DNA of 64,000 nt, taken from the NCBI RefSeq assembly GCF_024499015.1, contig NZ_CP098604.1:4712001-4776000 (forward strand), written 5' to 3'. The position numbers and the translations under genes are program-made. This DNA is from Xanthomonas hortorum pv. pelargonii. Its GTDB lineage: Bacteria > Pseudomonadota > Gammaproteobacteria > Xanthomonadales > Xanthomonadaceae. Positions 60,720 through 64,000 of the stretch are shown one piece after another. The notes under the pieces are model-generated. The model worked only from the letters and a program-made list of their open reading frames with translations. It did no database searches and was not told the origin of the DNA. Each line of letters starts with the position of its first letter. The stretch's first letter is position 1.

Positions 60720-61861
60720 TCGGCGATGCTGCCATCGCTGTGACGCCACACCGGGTTGCGCCAATCGGGCGGATTTTCGTTTGCGCGCTTGAGCATCTCT
60801 TCGTTGATCTCCACACCGAGCCCGGGCTTGGGCAGGGCGGCGATACCGCCATCCACACACTGAAAATCGTCTTTATTGATGACGTAATCGAGCAGGTCGG
60901 CGCCTTCGTTGTAATGGATGCCGATGCTCTGTTCCTGCAGCACCGCGTTGTGCGAAACGAAGTCCACGTGCAGACATGCAGCCAGTGCGATCGGGCCGAG
61001 CGGGCAGTGCGGGGCGAAGCCGACATCGTAGGCTTCGGCCATCGCGGCGATCTTGACGCACTCGGTGATGCCGCCGGCATGCGAGAGATCCGGCTGCACC
61101 ATGCCGATGCCGCCGGCGCACAGCACGTTCTTGAATTCGAAGCGCGAGAACATGCGCTCGCCGGCAGCCAGCGGAATCGAGGTGCTGGCGGCCAGGCGCG
61201 GGTAGTACTCGGCCTGTTCGGCCAGTACCGGTTCTTCCACGAACAGCGGCTTGAACGGCTCCAGCTCGCGCAGCAGCGCCTTGGCCATCGGCGCGCCGAC
61301 GCGGCCGTGGAAGTCGATACCGAAGTCGATGGTGTTGCCGAAGGCCTCGCGGATTTCGGCGACCTTGACCACGGCGGCGTCGACGGCGCGCGCGCTGTCG
61401 ATCAGCTTCATCTCTTCGGTGCCGTTGAACTTGAAGGTGTCAAAGCCCAGCGCGCGGTAGTCGGTGATCTGCTGGATGATGGCGCCGGGACGGTCGCCGC
61501 CGACCCAGCGGTAGGTCTTCATGCGATCGCGCACCAGCCCGCCCAGCAGCTCGTACACCGGCACGCCCAGTGCCTTGCCCTTGATGTCCCACAGCGCCTG
61601 GTCGATACCGGCGATGGCGCTCATCAGGATGGCGCCGCCGCGATAGAAACCGGCGCGGTACATGGTCTGCCACAGGTCGTTGATGCGCGCCGGATCCTTG
61701 CCGACGACGTAGCCGGCCAGTTCGTGCACGGCCGCTTCCACCGAGCGTGCGCGGCCTTCGATGACCGGTTCGCCCCAGCCGGTGATGCCCTCGTCGGTCT
61801 CGACCTTGAGGAACAGCCAGCGCGGGGCGGCGTGGTAGGTGGTAAGGCGGGTGATCTTCAT
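60713..61861 (-). CDS. dgoD: D-galactonate dehydratase
   Basis: A 382-residue enolase-superfamily enzyme that dehydrates galactonate to 2-keto-3-deoxygalactonate. It aligns by eye with E. coli DgoD along its full length: [11 protein letters not shown] near residue 28, YRAGFYRGG near 67, the metal ligands in [12 protein letters not shown] near 185 and [13 protein letters not shown] near 210, and [18 protein letters not shown] [16 protein letters not shown] near 285. It overlaps dgoA upstream (ATGA) and the lactonase gene downstream. Confidence 0.96.
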   Translation of the reverse strand: MKITRLTTYHAAPRWLFLKVETDEGITGWGEPVIEGRARSVEAAVHELAGYVVGKDPARINDLWQTMYRAGFYRGGAILMSAIAGIDQALWDIKGKALGVPVYELLGGLVRDRMKTYRWVGGDRPGAIIQQITDYRALGFDTFKFNGTEEMKLIDSARAVDAAVVKVAEIREAFGNTIDFGIDFHGRVGAPMAKALLRELEPFKPLFVEEPVLAEQAEYYPRLAASTSIPLAAGERMFSRFEFKNVLCAGGIGMVQPDLSHAGGITECVKIAAMAEAYDVGFAPHCPLGPIALAACLHVDFVSHNAVLQEQSIGIHYNEGADLLDYVINKDDFQCVDGGIAALPKPGLGVEINEEMLKRANENPPDWRNPVWRHSDGSIAEW

Positions 61862-62490
61862 CCTTGCAGTTCCTGGTAGGCCTGCACGAAGGCGCGTGCA
61901 TGCGTCTGGGTCGTTTCGAGCGATTGCGCGGGTTTGTACAGTTCGCCACCGATGCCGGCGCCGGCAGCGCCTTGGGCGATGAAGCCAGCCAGGGTCTGCG
62001 GGCTGACGCCGCCGACCACGTAGACCGGAATGTGCTTGGGCAGCACCGAGCGCAGCGCGCGCACGTGTGCGGCGCCATACGTCGCGGCCGGGAATAGTTT
62101 GAGGATGGTGGCGCCGGCGTCGATGGCGTCGAACGCCTCGCTGGCAGTGGCGAAGCCTGCCACCACGGTGAGCCCGCGCGACACCGCATGGCGGATCAGC
62201 GACGGACGCGTATTCGGGGTGACGATGAAGCGCGCACCGATCTCGGCCAGGGTGTCGACGTCTTCGTTGCGCAGCACGGTGCCGGCACCGATCCAGGCGC
62301 GCTCGCCGTAGGTCTGCTGGGCCAGCGCGATGCTCTCGGCCCAGCGCGGCGAATTGAGCGGGATTTCGATCGCGTCGAAACCGGCATCGATCAGCGCGCC
62401 GACATGGTCGAGTGTTTCTTCCGGCGTGATGCCACGCAGGATGGCGATCAGCGGCAGGGCGAACAGGCTGGCAGTGGTGTCTGAGGTCAT
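61858..62490 (-). CDS. dgoA: 2-dehydro-3-deoxy-6-phosphogalactonate aldolase
   Basis: A 210-residue class I aldolase splitting KDPGal to pyruvate and glyceraldehyde 3-phosphate. [12 protein letters not shown] near residue 13 and the Schiff-base Lys in [13 protein letters not shown] near 128 are diagnostic. The start [13 protein letters not shown] at 62490 is the family start. It is the first gene of the operon, with the promoter in the gap before the divergent LysR gene. Confidence 0.94.
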   Translation of the reverse strand: MTSDTTASLFALPLIAILRGITPEETLDHVGALIDAGFDAIEIPLNSPRWAESIALAQQTYGERAWIGAGTVLRNEDVDTLAEIGARFIVTPNTRPSLIRHAVSRGLTVVAGFATASEAFDAIDAGATILKLFPAATYGAAHVRALRSVLPKHIPVYVVGGVSPQTLAGFIAQGAAGAGIGGELYKPAQSLETTQTHARAFVQAYQELQG

Positions 62491-62905
62491 CGGGTTACTC
62501 GCGATAGAGCGGAAAGCGGCCGTCGGCGACCAGATGGCCGGCAACGTCGGGGGAGCTTGCGCAACTGCGCGCTGCAAACGTGGTCTGCAGGCGCACGGTG
62601 AAAGATCAGGAACATGGGGGCGGGCAGGGTGCCGCGACGCAATGACGGGCCGATTGCAGCAATTGCGTGCGCACTCCAACAGCCTGCAATGGGCTGGCAA
62701 GATGCCGTCATCGTCGTCCACCTCCGCAGTCATGGCATGCGTGTTGCCACCTTGTGGAAGATGGGTCACGTCTGTTCTGGCCGCGCCCGGGAGGTCGGGG
62801 CTCCTGGTGCGGCGTTCGATAGCCTTGCGCGGGGAGATATGTGCTGCAAATGAAATTTTCGGCATATTCTATTCCTCCTACGAATACACCTTCGCGGCGA
62901 CCTCC
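62491..62905. promoter_or_regulatory. Divergent control region dgo operon / LysR gene
   Basis: A 415-base gap. It contains the TATTCC palindrome at 62870-62886 and AT-rich sequence around 62846-62870 (AAATGAAATTTTC). No gene with protein character was found, although a leftward frame continues from dgoA. Confidence 0.5.
62870..62886 (+). promoter_or_regulatory. Probable LysR binding site (TATTC-N7-GAATA)
   Basis: TATTCCTCCTACGAATA, 17 bases with 5-bp inverted arms, 20 bases before the regulator ATG. It shares TATTCC and GAATA with the site at 63894. Confidence 0.6.
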
Positions 62906-63876
62906 ATGGCAAATTCCGGTACTCCCTGGTTCAACGCAGCCCGGCTGAAGACGCGTCAGCTCTTGTTGCTGCTGCATTTGCACGAACAGCGCTCGGTCCT
63001 GCGTGCGGCCGAGGCTGCCAGCATGACCCAGCCGGCCGCCTCCAAGCTACTGGCGGAAATGGAGGACATGCTGGGGGTGAAGTTGTTCGAACGGCATGCG
63101 CGCGGGGTCGAGCCGACCTGGTACGGCCATGTGCTGATCCGGCGGCGCGCGCGGCAATGTCGGAGATCGGCCGGGCGCAGGAAGAGATCGCCGCACTGCG
63201 TGCCGGGCGCATGGGTCAGGCCTCGATCGGTACGGTGGTCAATCCGGGCACCAATCTGGTGCCGCAGGCGATTGCCGAGGTCAAACGCGAGTTCCCGGAC
63301 ATCCTGGTGCGGGTGGAAATGGACTACAGCCGGCCGCTGGTGGCCAAGTTGCTGGATGGCCAGCTGGACATCGTGATCGGCCGCATCCTGGGGCCGGAGG
63401 GCGTGGGCGAGCTGGAGTTCGAGCCGCTGGCCGACGAGCCGCATTCGGTGATCGCACGTGCCGGCCACCCGCTGGCCAGCCGCGCCGGTCTGCAGCATGC
63501 CGATCTGGTGCGCTATGGCTGGATCCTGCCGCCGGCCGACAGCGTGCTGCGCGCGCGGCTGGATTCGATGTTCATGGAGCACGGCGTGCAGACACCGACC
63601 AATGCGATCGAGACCTCGTCCTTGCCGGTCACCTCGACCCTGCTGCGCGGCACCGACATGTTGACCGCCTTGCCGGTGGAGTCGGTGGCGGCGCTGATCC
63701 AGGCCAAGCTGCTGACCGTGCTGCCGATCGAACTGGGGGTGCGGATGGAGTCGTTCGGCATCATCCGCCGGCGCGATTACATCCTGCCGCCGGGTGCCGA
63801 GCGCATTTTGCAGGCGCTACGCACCACCGCGCGTCGTTTGTATCCGGCTTTGCGCGGCCCGGAATCCCTTGGCTAA
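62906..63876 (+). pseudogene. LysR family regulator of the dgo/galactose genes, frameshifted
   Basis: The first 78 codons encode a LysR helix-turn-helix (LHLHEQRSVLRAAEAASMTQ, AASKLLAEMEDMLG, LFERHARGVEPT). At about 63139-63157, in the GC-rich stretch ATCCGGCGGCGCGCGCGGCA, the frame shifts by one base. The effector-binding domain then continues from MSEIGRAQEEIAALRAG (63157) to 63876. One base inserted at the shift would restore a protein of about 323 residues. It is either a true strain-specific inactivation or a sequencing error. Divergent from dgo, so the presumed galactonate regulator. Confidence 0.88.
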
Positions 63877-64000
63877 GCGAGCTCTGCCATTTCTATTCCG
63901 TCAGGGAATAGTAGTTCGTGATTTTTTCATTGGTTGACGCTAGATCACGCGCCTATATCTGTGAGTCAGATCGCACGCTGAAGCGCACGTGAAGTCGGGC
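63877..64000. promoter_or_regulatory. Right-edge intergenic region, probable promoter
   Basis: 124 bases with no ORF of note. It contains the palindrome at 63894 and a TTGACG at about 63935. The controlled gene lies outside the window. Confidence 0.4.
63894..63910 (+). promoter_or_regulatory. Perfect TATTCC-N5-GGAATA palindrome
   Basis: TATTCCGTCAGGGAATA lies 17 bases after the regulator stop, upstream of whatever gene follows beyond the right edge. The AT-rich stretch GTGATTTTTTCATTGG and TTGACG follow, as expected of a promoter. Confidence 0.65.

Overview
The window is a high-GC (about 65%) proteobacterial chromosome segment. Protein content and gene order point to Xanthomonas. The main signs are a lexA promoter carrying the TTAG-N6-TACTA box known from Xanthomonas and Xylella, a Bcp/PrxQ with cysteines at 48 and 84 as in the X. 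campestris enzyme, nlpD with no rpoS behind it, GGGATTC heptamer tracts, and a mosaic intergenic repeat present four times. The species cannot be fixed from sequence alone.

Layout. 1-2280: the end of an HPr-kinase-like gene and an ABC exporter, possibly the tail of a peptide-modification (RiPP/lasso) cluster lying mostly outside the left edge. 2300-12460: accessory housekeeping (MFS carrier, luciferase-like monooxygenase, FMN-binding stress protein, ExoD, CorC/HlyC membrane protein, DUF47-PiT phosphate uptake, YdcF, S10 peptidase). 12940-23640: core genes parE, pyrG, kdsA, eno, ftsB, ispD, ispF, truD and an Smr gene. 23735-33950: surE-pcm-yqaA-nlpD, then rlmE-ftsH-folP-miaA-hfq-hflX. 34140-45560: the SOS block cinA ... 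lexA-recA-recX-alaS-csrA-tRNA-Ser, with a TonB-dependent receptor and a UbiB-like kinase between cinA and lexA. 45780-51380: a triple-PAS chemoreceptor, a pirin/LysR divergent pair, a VTT-rhodanese fusion and two identical tRNA-Arg(ACG) genes. 51500-58500: thiD, a DUF1275 protein, a lipoprotein, PIN-PhoH, prxQ, rraB, gcvR, dapA, a BamC-like lipoprotein and fdxA. 58830-64000: an overlapping dgo operon for D-galactonate catabolism and a divergent LysR regulator broken by a frameshift.

The four dgo genes (dgoA-dgoD-lactonase-dgoK) overlap by 4 to 7 bases and encode the steps from galactonolactone to pyruvate plus glyceraldehyde 3-phosphate. dgoK carries an in-frame 33-bp x 4 minisatellite. Two 17-bp TATTCC-type palindromes flank the broken regulator and are probable binding sites. 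The most unusual non-coding features are the mosaic repeats (long form at 3832 and 12668, short form at 17097 and 58596), a nested palindromic element between nlpD and its convergent neighbour, a foldable recA-recX spacer, and several gene-end hairpins with 8-base loops and no T tract.
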